Below are positions 54,536-62,709 of a DNA stretch of 64,000 nt, one piece after another. Source of the DNA: Bacillota bacterium (GTDB lineage Bacteria; Bacillota; Clostridia; Lachnospirales; Lachnospiraceae); assembly GCA_023423335.1 (NCBI GenBank), contig JAFAFU010000065.1, forward strand, positions 101,419 to 165,418. Direction: 5' to 3'. The position numbers and the translations under genes are program-made. Position 1 is the stretch's first letter; each line of letters begins with the position of its first letter. The notes beneath the pieces were generated by a model. That model was not told the DNA's origin. It did no database searches and saw only the letters and a list, made by a program, of their open reading frames with translations.

Positions 54536-54662
54536 TTACTCTGCATTTTCCTCAGGATTTCCGCTATCTTCCGGAGCGATCGCTTCCTCCCCCAGGTTCC
54601 CGCTATCCTCTCCGGTCCCAGTATTCTCTCCGGTCCCGTTATTCTCTCCGGCTCCGCCTGCA
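54536..54662 (-). pseudogene. Out-of-frame remnant of the ftsI C-terminal tail
   Basis: Downstream of the present ftsI stop, a different frame continues as an acidic Gly/Glu/Asn tail (AGGAGENNGTGENTGTGEDS ... PEDSGNPEENAE) to a stop at 54536. Deleting one copy of the 31-bp duplication at 54664-54725 brings this tail back into the ftsI frame and gives 666 codons. An 18-bp unit is also repeated three times (54599-54652). Confidence 0.75.
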
Positions 54663-56567
54663 TTATTCGTCTGTTCCTGTGATCCCGTCTCCTGAATTCG
54701 TCTGTTCCTCTGATCCCGTCTCCTGATCTTCATTCGTTTGGGAAGCGGCATCCTCTTCACCGGGAAGCAGATAGTCAATTTCACCTTCCGGAAAGATTCC
54801 CAATGCGGGAAGGATCTCGGTCAGTACCTTGCTTGCAAGCTTTGTTGCAATGGAGCTGTCGTCCTGCTTGATTACATTCTGCGGCTCATCGATTATGATA
54901 TAGATTACGACCTCCGGATTGATCGCAGGTACCGCGCCCAGGAAGGATACCAGATAGGTCTTGGCCTCACGGGGCTGTTTCTCTGCCGTACCGGTTTTGC
55001 CTCCGACGGAATAACCGGGCACCTGAGCCGGCTTTGCTGTGCCCAGCTCTACGGTTTGGTACATATATTTCTGGATGAACTCAGAAGTCTCCTTGGAGAC
55101 AGTCTGTCTGATCAGGGTTTTATCGATCTGCTTAACGGTAGCACCCTCGGCATTGATAATTTGTTTTACGATACGGGGCTGGTAATAATATCCGCCGTTC
55201 ACCAGGGAGGAATAGCCTGCCGCCATCTGCAGCATGGTAACATTAAAGTTCTGGCCAAAGCTGTAGGTCGCAAGATCGGTAGCATTCATATTATTATAGG
55301 CAGCCAGAATACCTGCTTCCTCACCGGGCAGATCCACTCCGGTCTTACGTCCGAAGCCGAAGCTCGTCTGGTAATGATAGAAGGTATCTTTCCCCTCCAG
55401 GGCGGCAATCTGCATCATGGCGTCATTACAGGATTTCATCAGGGTCTGCCCAAGGGTCAGGGTCCCATGCACACTGTTACAGCTGATATCATAGCCTCCG
55501 ACATGCTCTACCCCGTCGCACAGGAAGGTGGAGCTTTCGGATATCTTTGCTTCTTCCAAGCCGGCAGAAACCGTGAAGGGTTTAAAGGTGGAGCCGGGCT
55601 CATAGCCAAAGCTGATGACCTCATTCCTCCAAAGCTTATTCAAGGCTTCCAGTTTCTGCTCCGGAGTCATAGCCGTGACCTCTTCCTCCGGAAGAATACC
55701 GTCAAGACTGCGGGGTGAATTCAGATCATACTCCTGGTTTGAGGCCATGGCAATGATCTCCCCGTTATTCGGATCCATAACAAGAATACCGATGTTCTTA
55801 CTCCCGGTTATTTCATTGAACTCTTTAATATATTTCTGAATGATTCTCTGGACATTGGCATCAATCGTGCTTACGATGGAATGACCATGCTGAGGTTTCT
55901 TTACAATACGCTCAATATTAAGGGACGAATCATAATAACCATATTCCCTTCCGTTGGTTCCGCTCAGCTCCTCATTATAAAATTCTTCAATTCCCCAGAA
56001 CCCTCTGTTGTCCGCCGAGGTAAAGCCAAGGACATCACAGGCGAGGGAACCGAAGGGATAGCTCCTGACATACTCTTCCTCAAACCAGATACTTTTAATA
56101 TTCTTGTTATTCTCCAGCTTCTCTTTGAACTTATTCACCTCATCCAGCTTTAAGTTCTTTCTTAGAATAACATACTGGCTGTCCGGCCTGTTCTCTAGAA
56201 AGCTCTGTATCTCAGAGGGCTCAATTCCAAAATCCGCTTTCAGGGCGTCCGTTGTCTGTATTATGTATTCCGAATTCATCAGAAGATTTCTAGGATCTAA
56301 AATCAGGCGGAATTGAAGCTCGCTTCTTGCCAGTACTGTGCCGTTCCTGTCCATGATTTCACCGCGTTTGTATGGCAATACCGAGCTGACATAGGACTGT
56401 CTGGAGAGCACCTGCTTGGCATATCGTTCTCCATCGGTCTGCATGATATAGATCAGCCTGCCGATCAGGCCGGTCAAAATCAGAGTAATAACACAAAATA
56501 CAAGCAATAGTCTTGCTTGCATTCGTGGGGAAAATATCTTCACTTTCTTTTCCTTCATTTTTTCCAT
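54663..56567 (-). CDS. ftsI: Division-specific class B penicillin-binding protein (FtsI/PBP2B)
   Basis: 634 residues. N-terminal membrane helix (about 18-42), PBP dimer domain, transpeptidase domain with S326-TFK, SCN (MKSCNDAMMQIAAL) and KTG (GGKTGTAEKQPREAKTYL). It crosslinks septal peptidoglycan with FtsW. The C-terminal ten residues (SGDGITGTDE) come from a frameshift caused by a tandem duplication; the ancestral tail seems about 32 residues longer. It follows ftsL by 25 nt. Confidence 0.94.
   Translation of the reverse strand: MEKMKEKKVKIFSPRMQARLLLVFCVITLILTGLIGRLIYIMQTDGERYAKQVLSRQSYVSSVLPYKRGEIMDRNGTVLARSELQFRLILDPRNLLMNSEYIIQTTDALKADFGIEPSEIQSFLENRPDSQYVILRKNLKLDEVNKFKEKLENNKNIKSIWFEEEYVRSYPFGSLACDVLGFTSADNRGFWGIEEFYNEELSGTNGREYGYYDSSLNIERIVKKPQHGHSIVSTIDANVQRIIQKYIKEFNEITGSKNIGILVMDPNNGEIIAMASNQEYDLNSPRSLDGILPEEEVTAMTPEQKLEALNKLWRNEVISFGYEPGSTFKPFTVSAGLEEAKISESSTFLCDGVEHVGGYDISCNSVHGTLTLGQTLMKSCNDAMMQIAALEGKDTFYHYQTSFGFGRKTGVDLPGEEAGILAAYNNMNATDLATYSFGQNFNVTMLQMAAGYSSLVNGGYYYQPRIVKQIINAEGATVKQIDKTLIRQTVSKETSEFIQKYMYQTVELGTAKPAQVPGYSVGGKTGTAEKQPREAKTYLVSFLGAVPAINPEVVIYIIIDEPQNVIKQDDSSIATKLASKVLTEILPALGIFPEGEIDYLLPGEEDAASQTNEDQETGSEEQTNSGDGITGTDE
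54664..54725 (-). repeat. 31-bp tandem duplication in the 3' end of ftsI
   Basis: Two adjacent 31-bp copies (54664-54694 and 54695-54725) differ at three positions at most. Because 31 is not a multiple of three, the second copy shifts the frame and creates the present stop codon. Confidence 0.9.
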
Positions 56568-56592
56568 CGTATTCCAACCCCGTCCACAAGTT

Positions 56593-57108
56593 TTATTCCG
56601 GTATATCCTGATACTGCCTTACGTACCCCTCATCATTGCCCTGATAAGTGATCACCGTATTTTTATTCGGATAAACCATTCCAAGTTCTCCGACTGCAAC
56701 TTGGTACACATAGTCCAGATCATAGGTTGAATTGATCTGCTCGTATGCAGCGTCATTTTCGTTCTGCATTGTGATCAGATTATGCTCAAGAGAGATAATT
56801 TCCTTCTCTATGGCTTTTACATTATATTGAAGCATTAAGTATTCCACGCAGAAATAAAAGGTAGCCACGATTGCCATTGTCAGCACCAGCATGGAAGCCA
56901 TATTAATACCGGATACCATTCTGGGCGCCCTTCGTTCCTGCCTCTCCGGTACCTGTCTTCTCTCCGGTAACGGCTGACGTCTGGGAGCCGGTGCCGCATT
57001 AAGCTCCCGCCTGATATCAGGAACCGCGCTGAGTTTCCTTACGGTGTTCCCTTCCACATAGCCTGTCCTTTGATTTTCTGATTGATATCGTCTGTTATTT
57101 ACTTCCAT
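56593..57108 (-). CDS. ftsL: FtsL-like cell division protein
   Basis: 171 residues. A long basic cytoplasmic N-terminus (about 1-60), one membrane helix (about 66-90) and a short coiled coil (about 92-125, VKAIEKEIISLEHNLITMQN) fit FtsL. The C-terminus LGMVYPNKNTVITYQGNDEG is typical. Sequence conservation is poor; the place between rsmH and ftsI makes the call firm. AGAGGGG precedes the ATG. Confidence 0.88.
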   Translation of the reverse strand: MEVNNRRYQSENQRTGYVEGNTVRKLSAVPDIRRELNAAPAPRRQPLPERRQVPERQERRAPRMVSGINMASMLVLTMAIVATFYFCVEYLMLQYNVKAIEKEIISLEHNLITMQNENDAAYEQINSTYDLDYVYQVAVGELGMVYPNKNTVITYQGNDEGYVRQYQDIPE

Positions 57109-57253
57109 GTAATAACCCCTCTCTCCGCACCATTTAAGTCTAGTTATCCTGTGTAATCGATGTCATCGAATGCCGGTTATTTCCCAGAGCAAAGCCCTGG
57201 CTCCTCTTTCCTGTGCACTGTTTCGTCTTTTGTGACCTTTCATTCATTTATCT

Positions 57254-58186
57254 TCAGAGCTTTTCAAATACTCTAAGCTTTGCGCTTTTCGACCTCTTAT
57301 TGGTTCCCAATTCCTCCGCAGAGGGAAGAATAGGCTTTCTGGATATCACCCGTCCCAACGGCTTTTTCCCGCAGACACAAACCGGAAAGCCCGGCGGACA
57401 GGTGCAGGGATTTTCATTCGTCTTGAAACAGGACTTTACAATTCTGTCCTCCAGAGAATGAAAGGTGATAATACATAGCCTTCCGCCCGGATTGAGGAGA
57501 TCAATCATATCCATAAGAGTATCCTTTAAGACCTCCAGTTCCCGGTTCAATTCAATCCGGATCGCCTGGAAGGTCCGCTTGGAAGGATGTCCGGTTCCTT
57601 CCCGCAGCTTGGCGGGTATGGCTGCCTTCACAGCCTCGTTCAGCTCAAAGGTTGTCTCAAACGGCTTCTCGTTTCTCATCCGGACGATATGCTTTGCGAT
57701 ATTCTTTGCAAAGTTATCTTCCCCATAGTCCCGGATGATCCGATACAGCTCCAGCTCACTGTAGCCGTTAATAATATCCTTTGCTGTCTTGTCGCTCCTT
57801 GTATCCATTCTCATGTCCAGGGGTGCGTTCTCTTTATAGGAAAATCCTCGCTCGGGAGTATCTAATTGGTAGGAGGAGACTCCGAGGTCCAGAAGAATTC
57901 CGTCCACTCGGAGTATATTGTTGTCCCTTAAAACATTTTTCATCTCGCAGTAATTGCTTCTGATAATCGTGACTCTGTCACCATACGATAATAATCTCTC
58001 CTTTGCCGCCCGGATTGCAGCCTCGTCCTGATCAATTCCGATCAGTCTTCCGGCGTCAAGCCTTCCGGCGATTTCAAAGGAATGCCCTCCGCCGCCCAGG
58101 GTACCGTCCACATAGATGCCGGCAGGATTGATATTAAGATGGTCAATTACTTCATTTAATAGAACTGACTTATGTTCAAATGCCAT
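57254..58186 (-). CDS. rsmH: 16S rRNA (cytosine-N4) methyltransferase RsmH
   Basis: 310 residues. The SAM motif is DGTLGGGGHSFEIAGRL, followed by DGILLDLGVSSYQLD and the C-terminal block CIITFHSLEDRIVKSCFK. RsmH (MraW) methylates C1402 of 16S rRNA. GGAG lies 8 nt before the ATG. It stands between mraZ and ftsL, the standard order. The 145-nt gap to ftsL is empty. Confidence 0.97.
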   Translation of the reverse strand: MAFEHKSVLLNEVIDHLNINPAGIYVDGTLGGGGHSFEIAGRLDAGRLIGIDQDEAAIRAAKERLLSYGDRVTIIRSNYCEMKNVLRDNNILRVDGILLDLGVSSYQLDTPERGFSYKENAPLDMRMDTRSDKTAKDIINGYSELELYRIIRDYGEDNFAKNIAKHIVRMRNEKPFETTFELNEAVKAAIPAKLREGTGHPSKRTFQAIRIELNRELEVLKDTLMDMIDLLNPGGRLCIITFHSLEDRIVKSCFKTNENPCTCPPGFPVCVCGKKPLGRVISRKPILPSAEELGTNKRSKSAKLRVFEKL

Positions 58187-58231
58187 ATCTCGGACTCCTA
58201 AGGCTGCTTGTCCCAGCTTTATTGATACCGG

Positions 58232-58660
58232 TTAGAAGCTGATACCGTATTCCGACATGTGTTCTGCAATCGCATCCACATTATCGTAATAGTTATTGCT
58301 CTCCCAGCGTTCCTTGCTCCAAATTTCAATCTTATTTAATACGCCGACAAAAACAATATCTTTATCCAGGGCCGCATTTTCCCTGAGCCTTGCCGGTATT
58401 AATATTCTTCCCTGCTTGTCCGCCTCGCATGCAGATGCGCAGGACATAAAATAGCGCTGCAGCTGACGGAATTCTTTTGTTCCCGGAAGCGTCGTCAGTT
58501 TGTTCACAAAGGTTTCCCATTCCTTATTCGGGTACGCAAAAAGACAGCCGTCAAGACCCAGAGTAATTACGAACTCGTCCCCTAAATCTTCCCTGAACTT
58601 TGATGGTATGATAATTCTTCCCTTTGCATCAATTGAATGATTAAACTCACCCATGAACAT
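58232..58660 (-). CDS. mraZ: MraZ transcriptional regulator of the division/wall cluster
   Basis: 142 residues from MFMGEFNHSIDAKGRIIIPS. Two AbrB-like SpoVT/MraZ repeats are visible (the second: DKQGRILIPARLRENAALDK). MraZ binds tandem boxes in its own promoter and controls the cluster. The ribosome binding site is weak (GCGGGTG). A GTG four codons earlier is possible but less typical. Confidence 0.95.
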   Translation of the reverse strand: MFMGEFNHSIDAKGRIIIPSKFREDLGDEFVITLGLDGCLFAYPNKEWETFVNKLTTLPGTKEFRQLQRYFMSCASACEADKQGRILIPARLRENAALDKDIVFVGVLNKIEIWSKERWESNNYYDNVDAIAEHMSEYGISF

Positions 58661-58696
58661 AAGTTTCTGCACCCGCTTTTCTTAAGGTAGCCTGTA

Positions 58697-58742
58697 CCAC
58701 TTTGATGGCTCTTTACTCCACTTTCCACCACTTTGCTCCACT
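58697..58742 (-). promoter_or_regulatory. mraZ: Tandem AGTGG boxes, probable MraZ operator
   Basis: On the minus strand AGTGG occurs at 58742, 58732 and 58722 (10-bp period, AAAGTGG type) and again at 58701, with a degenerate box between. They lie just downstream of the -10 of mraZ. MraZ is known to bind regularly spaced repeats upstream of its own gene (AAAGTG-type in Mollicutes). Confidence 0.75.
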
Positions 58743-58756
58743 CATGAGTTCATTTT

Positions 58757-58786
58757 ATTATAATTTAGGGAATTTAGCAAGTCCAA
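58757..58786 (-). promoter_or_regulatory. mraZ promoter
   Basis: TTGGAC (58786-58781), 18-nt spacer, TATAAT (58762-58757), with the AGTGG boxes directly downstream. Confidence 0.65.
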
Positions 58787-58789
58787 AAG

Positions 58790-58838
58790 TAAAAAAATAA
58801 AGCACAGAAAGCCCTATTTTACTAGGATTTCTGTGCTT
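58790..58838 (-). terminator. lgt terminator
   Basis: 11-bp stem AAGCACAGAAA/TTTCTGTGCTT with an inner CCTA/TAGG pair, followed by TATTTTTTT on the minus strand. It ends the lgt unit before the mraZ promoter. Confidence 0.92.
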
Positions 58839-58932
58839 AATGGCAAGCAGTTTACAATATATTGTAGAGTTTCATAAAATCGAACAAATTATGTCAATAT
58901 ATAGACAAAAACCACGAAATAGGTAATTAGCC

Positions 58933-59874
58933 CTACTTTACTCTGACCTTACCCGCTTTTCTCCGTTTTACAATAATCATAACCGCACAGGCCAGGAAAA
59001 TAAGCGCTGCAATTAACTGGGAAACCGGTATGGCCGTGCCCCATAAAAACAGCTGGTCCGTACGGAGTCCTTCAATCCAGAATCTACCGAGGCCATAACC
59101 TGCCATATACAGAAGCATTACCTCACCATCGAATTTCTTATGCTTGGTATACAAAATCAGAAGTATCAATAATCCCAGATTCCATAACGACTCATACAGG
59201 AATGTGGGATGGACCTGAATATACTGAACCCCATCGATTACAGTTCCTTCGGCTTTTTCCCTGATTTCCAATATCCGGTTGATCAAGGTCTCCTTACCCG
59301 CATATTTTTCCTGGAGGCTTGGAATGGACATGGTATAATCGTAGGATACATCATTGATATTCAGCTGCATCGCAAAGGGACCGTCCGTATATTTCCCGAA
59401 CACCTCCCTGTTAAAGAAATTACCCCAGCGGCCGATAATCTGTCCTGTGATCAGACCGATGCATCCCGTATCCGCCAACAGCCAGAATGAATATTTCTTG
59501 ACTCTGGTGTAAATAAATGCGGTTAATACCGCGCCAAAGATACCTCCATAGATCATCAGCCCTCCGCTTCGAAGATTGAAAATCTGCAGCGGATCATCCT
59601 TAAATTCATCCAGGGAGAAAAGAACATAAAACAATCTTGTAAAAATAACGGATACAACAATAGCAATCAAAGCAAAGTCCAGATAAAAGTCCGGCTTCTG
59701 CCCGGTTCTTTTGGCCATCCATTCGGCGATCAGCCATCCGCACAGCATTCCTAATCCGATCAATACCCCATACAATGCGATATGGTAACCAAATACATCA
59801 AAACCGTTCGGCACATTTTTCAGTTCAATTCCCAGATTAGGGAATCGGATATTGGTTGCTAATAGTACATGCAT
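58933..59874 (-). CDS. lgt: Prolipoprotein diacylglyceryl transferase
   Basis: 313 residues with seven membrane helices. The family signature is TGQIIGRWGNFFNREVFGKY, and HPTFLYESLWNLG and GYGLGRFWIEGLRTDQLF complete the active-site region. Lgt adds the lipid to prolipoproteins. GAGGTG lies 7 nt before the ATG at 59874; one ATG earlier (59880) is less well spaced. Confidence 0.96.
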   Translation of the reverse strand: MHVLLATNIRFPNLGIELKNVPNGFDVFGYHIALYGVLIGLGMLCGWLIAEWMAKRTGQKPDFYLDFALIAIVVSVIFTRLFYVLFSLDEFKDDPLQIFNLRSGGLMIYGGIFGAVLTAFIYTRVKKYSFWLLADTGCIGLITGQIIGRWGNFFNREVFGKYTDGPFAMQLNINDVSYDYTMSIPSLQEKYAGKETLINRILEIREKAEGTVIDGVQYIQVHPTFLYESLWNLGLLILLILYTKHKKFDGEVMLLYMAGYGLGRFWIEGLRTDQLFLWGTAIPVSQLIAALIFLACAVMIIVKRRKAGKVRVK

Positions 59875-59953
59875 TCCCATTCACCTCTTTCCGTAAAATT
59901 TATATAGAAAACTCATACATATTCAGGTGTCAAAAGCCAATTAAATATATGAT

Positions 59954-60075
59954 TCGTCAATTTACACAATTTAACTGTTAATAGTGTGATACAAAACATA
60001 ATTCATTCATAACAGTTGCTCATCGAACTATGTCTTGCATCACTTTATTATAATCAGAAATGTGTAAATTGACGA
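59954..60075 (-). ncRNA. 122-nt imperfect hairpin between ychF and lgt, candidate structured RNA
   Basis: Perfect 15-bp terminal arms (TCGTCAATTTACACA and its complement), an internal loop, then a 20-bp inner stem with an 18-nt apical loop. Four inner differences are A/C on the plus strand but U-G on the minus-strand transcript, so pairing is preserved there. No U-tract follows. It could instead be a small inverted-repeat transposable element. The rest of the 235-nt gap is gene-free; TTGACA at 59933-59928 may belong to an lgt promoter. Confidence 0.6.
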
Positions 60076-60109
60076 GGCTATAATGCTTAAAGGGCTTTTG
60101 ACCCCTGAA

Positions 60110-61204
60110 TCATACATTAAAACGGAACAGGATGACGTCTCCGTCCTGAACCACATATTCCTTGCCTTCCGATCGTACCAGGCCTTTGTCTCTGGCCGCA
60201 TTATAGCCGCCGCATTCCACCAGGTTATGGTAGTTCACGATCTCCGCCCGGATGAAGCCCCGTTCAAAGTCAGAATGGATCTTACCGGCAGCCTGGGGAG
60301 CCTTCGTACCAATCTTGATGGTCCAGGCCTTTGTCTCCTTCGGACCTGCGGTCAAATAGCTGATGAGTCCCAGCAGACGGTAGCTTGCCCGGATCAATTT
60401 CTCAAGACCTGATTCCGACAGTCCCAGCTCCTCCAGGAACATCTTCTTCTCATCCTCCTCCAGCTCGGCAATTTCCTGCTCGATCTGGGCGCAGATAACA
60501 AATACCTCAGAATGTTCTTCCATTGCAAATTCACGGACCGTCTTAACATACCCGTTCGCGGCACCGTCATCCGCCAGATCCTCTTCCTTTACATTGGCAG
60601 CATAGATTACAGGCTTTGCAGTGAGAAGATTATAGCTGTCAAGAAGCTCCTGCTCATCCGCATCAGCCTGGAAGCTCTTTGCCGTTCTGCCTTCCTCCAG
60701 GTGAGCCATTAAGCGTTCCAAAAGCTCTGCTTCTTTCGCCAACGCCTTGTCATTCTTGGCACCCTTTATAACCTTTGACCTTCTGCGTTCCAGGATATCC
60801 ATATCCGAGAAAATCAATTCCAGGTTAATGGTCTCAATATCCCTTAAAGGATTTATGGAACCATCCACATGGATTACATTCGGATCATCAAAGCATCGTA
60901 CCACATGGACAATCGCATCCACCTCACGGATATTGGAGAGAAATTGGTTCCCAAGACCTTCTCCCTTGGAGGCACCTTTTACCAGGCCGGCTATATCAAC
61001 AAATTCAATAATGGCCGGAATCACCTTCTCCGAATGGTACAAATCTCCCAGCACCTGTAATCTCTCATCGGGAACTGCAACGATTCCGATATTCGGGTCT
61101 ATCGTACAGAACGGGTAATTGGCGGATTCCGCTCCTGCTTTGGTTAATGAATTAAAAAGTGTGCTCTTTCCCACATTGGGCAAACCTACAATACCTAATT
61201 TCAT
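60110..61204 (-). CDS. ychF: YchF/OLA1-type redox-regulated ATPase
   Basis: 364 residues. The N-terminal Obg-like domain has G1 GLPNVGKSTLFNSLTKA; the G4 position lacks the guanine-specific NKxD, as is usual for ATP-preferring YchF. The C-terminal TGS domain (IKIGTKAPQAAGKIHSDFER, then GFIRAEIVNYHNLVECGGYN) follows. It interacts with ribosomes and stress control. GGAAGG precedes the ATG. Confidence 0.96.
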   Translation of the reverse strand: MKLGIVGLPNVGKSTLFNSLTKAGAESANYPFCTIDPNIGIVAVPDERLQVLGDLYHSEKVIPAIIEFVDIAGLVKGASKGEGLGNQFLSNIREVDAIVHVVRCFDDPNVIHVDGSINPLRDIETINLELIFSDMDILERRRSKVIKGAKNDKALAKEAELLERLMAHLEEGRTAKSFQADADEQELLDSYNLLTAKPVIYAANVKEEDLADDGAANGYVKTVREFAMEEHSEVFVICAQIEQEIAELEEDEKKMFLEELGLSESGLEKLIRASYRLLGLISYLTAGPKETKAWTIKIGTKAPQAAGKIHSDFERGFIRAEIVNYHNLVECGGYNAARDKGLVRSEGKEYVVQDGDVILFRFNV

Positions 61205-61292
61205 TCGTGTCTTCCTTCCTACAGTCCTAATCTATATTTCCAATCATCCTGCCAATCGTTTTTTGTTACTATGGATCATAAGGTTTATTATC

Positions 61293-61982
61293 TTAATCCT
61301 TCGTCTCAAATACGGCAAGGATGCCTTCCGTAAATTCAACTCTTGCAGCTTCCTCTCTCAGCTCATTGCTAATTCCCAGACTGCTCCCTGAAACCATGGT
61401 TACATGATCCAGCGGATATTTAAAACCGGTCAGGGACAGTCCTTTCACCTCTCCCGTAAAGGGGAGCAGGGATACATAATCCCCGTGCTGGGCCTCTTTC
61501 GTCAGATAAAAGCTTTTGTTTTTCAGGTAGATCCTATTATTCTCATCCAATATGCAGGCATTGATCCCAAGCTGCAGCGGGAGTAACAGAAGATGCAGAT
61601 TCGCCAGAGTATGGTCCAGTCTGCTCCCTGTCGCACCGACCAGATCGATTGCTCCCGGGCTGTGCATCAGTGCCAGTTCCAGCGCAATTTGAGTATCCGT
61701 CTTGTCCTTTTCCGTCGGAAAGGTTTTTATCGGAGCGGATGCTGCCCGGTACTTATCAAGAACCTTCTCCGGCACGGAATCAAAATCTCCCACGATATAA
61801 TCCGGCACAAGCTTAAGCCGGTCCGCTATCAACAGTCCGCGGTCAGCTGCTATGATCATGGAATATGATGCCCTGCTGATTTGCTTCTGCAAAAAGTCTT
61901 CGTCAATATGCCCTCCGGTGATGATTAATATATTATCCCTTTTATCTGTCAAAGCTTTCCACCGCCTTACATCTTCAACCAA
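61293..61982 (-). CDS. thiN: Thiamine pyrophosphokinase
   Basis: 229 residues from the TTG at 61982, or 219 from a TTG at 61952. The motif IIAADRGLLIADRLKLVPDY, then GDFDSVPEKVLDKYR and TEKDKTDTQIALELAL are those of thiamine pyrophosphokinases; LVGATGSRLDHTLANLHLL ends the N-terminal domain. It makes ThDP from thiamine and ATP. It is 6 nt after rpe; neither start has a clear ribosome binding site. Confidence 0.92.
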   Translation of the reverse strand: MVEDVRRWKALTDKRDNILIITGGHIDEDFLQKQISRASYSMIIAADRGLLIADRLKLVPDYIVGDFDSVPEKVLDKYRAASAPIKTFPTEKDKTDTQIALELALMHSPGAIDLVGATGSRLDHTLANLHLLLLPLQLGINACILDENNRIYLKNKSFYLTKEAQHGDYVSLLPFTGEVKGLSLTGFKYPLDHVTMVSGSSLGISNELREEAARVEFTEGILAVFETKD

Positions 61983-61988
61983 AACCGC

Positions 61989-62660
61989 TTACTGCGCTCC
62001 GGCTTCAAACTCCTGAAAAATTTTCCGGAACCTATGGATATTATCTTTCATATCACCGGAAAATATTGATGTTCCGGAAACGATGACATTTGCCCCCGCC
62101 TCCAGAGCCTCTTGCACATTATCCGCCGTAATGCCTCCGTCCACCTCAATATCAATCCGCGCTCCTGACTTTACTGCCATATCCTTTAAAGCCCTGATCC
62201 TTTGGAGTGCTTCCGGAAGAAAGGCCTGTCCGCCAAAACCGGGGGTTACACTCATAACCAGAACCATGTCAACCTCAGTTATAACCTCTCTCAGGCTCTC
62301 CAAACCGGTTGACGGCTTCAAGGTAATCCCGGCCTTAAGACCCAGCTCCTTTATCCTGTCAATCGTCTTCTTCAAATCACTACAGGCTTCCACATGAATT
62401 GTAATAATATCTGCTCCCGCTTCTTTAAAATCTTCCAGATAGCGGATAGGTTCCTCTATCATAAGGTGAACATCAAAAATAAGCTTCGAATTTTTTCGGA
62501 TCGAAGCTATAACAGGCATACCGAAACTGATACTGGGAACAAAGTTTCCATCCATGACATCAACATGAAGATAGGGTACTTCCATTGCTTCAAGCAGTTT
62601 AATCTGCTCACCCAGTATATTAAAGTCCGCCGCCAATATGGATGGCGCTAATTTAATCAT
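61989..62660 (-). CDS. rpe: Ribulose-phosphate 3-epimerase
   Basis: 223 residues from MIKLAPSILAADFNILGEQI. Metal and substrate residues: HVDVMDGNFVPSISFGMPV, FDVHLMIEEPIRYLEDF, SVTPGFGGQAFLPE and IDIEVDGGI. The enzyme interconverts ribulose 5-P and xylulose 5-P. GGAG lies 7 nt before this ATG; a longer frame crosses the hairpin cassette. Located between rsgA and thiN as in many Firmicutes. Confidence 0.97.
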   Translation of the reverse strand: MIKLAPSILAADFNILGEQIKLLEAMEVPYLHVDVMDGNFVPSISFGMPVIASIRKNSKLIFDVHLMIEEPIRYLEDFKEAGADIITIHVEACSDLKKTIDRIKELGLKAGITLKPSTGLESLREVITEVDMVLVMSVTPGFGGQAFLPEALQRIRALKDMAVKSGARIDIEVDGGITADNVQEALEAGANVIVSGTSIFSGDMKDNIHRFRKIFQEFEAGAQ

Positions 62661-62667
62661 GTAAAAT

Positions 62668-62694
62668 CTCCATTCCGCCGCTTCACGGCTGCTC
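62668..62694 (-). promoter_or_regulatory. Hairpin plus Shine-Dalgarno cassette before rpe
   Basis: GCCG/CGGC with a 5-nt loop (62677-62689) followed by GGAATGGAG. Its upstream flank TTTTTGAGCAGCCGTGAAG is nearly the same as that before dprA, 38 kb away. Confidence 0.65.
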
Positions 62695-62709
62695 AAAAAT
62701 CTCGGTCCG

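Noticed and set aside
54424..54726. Plus-strand frame rich in Arg/Ser/Pro
   Set aside because: It arises from the repeats on the opposite strand of the ftsI tail.
61205..61292. Possible thiamine (TPP) riboswitch near thiN
   Set aside because: No conserved riboswitch core is visible; thiN is within the rpe operon.
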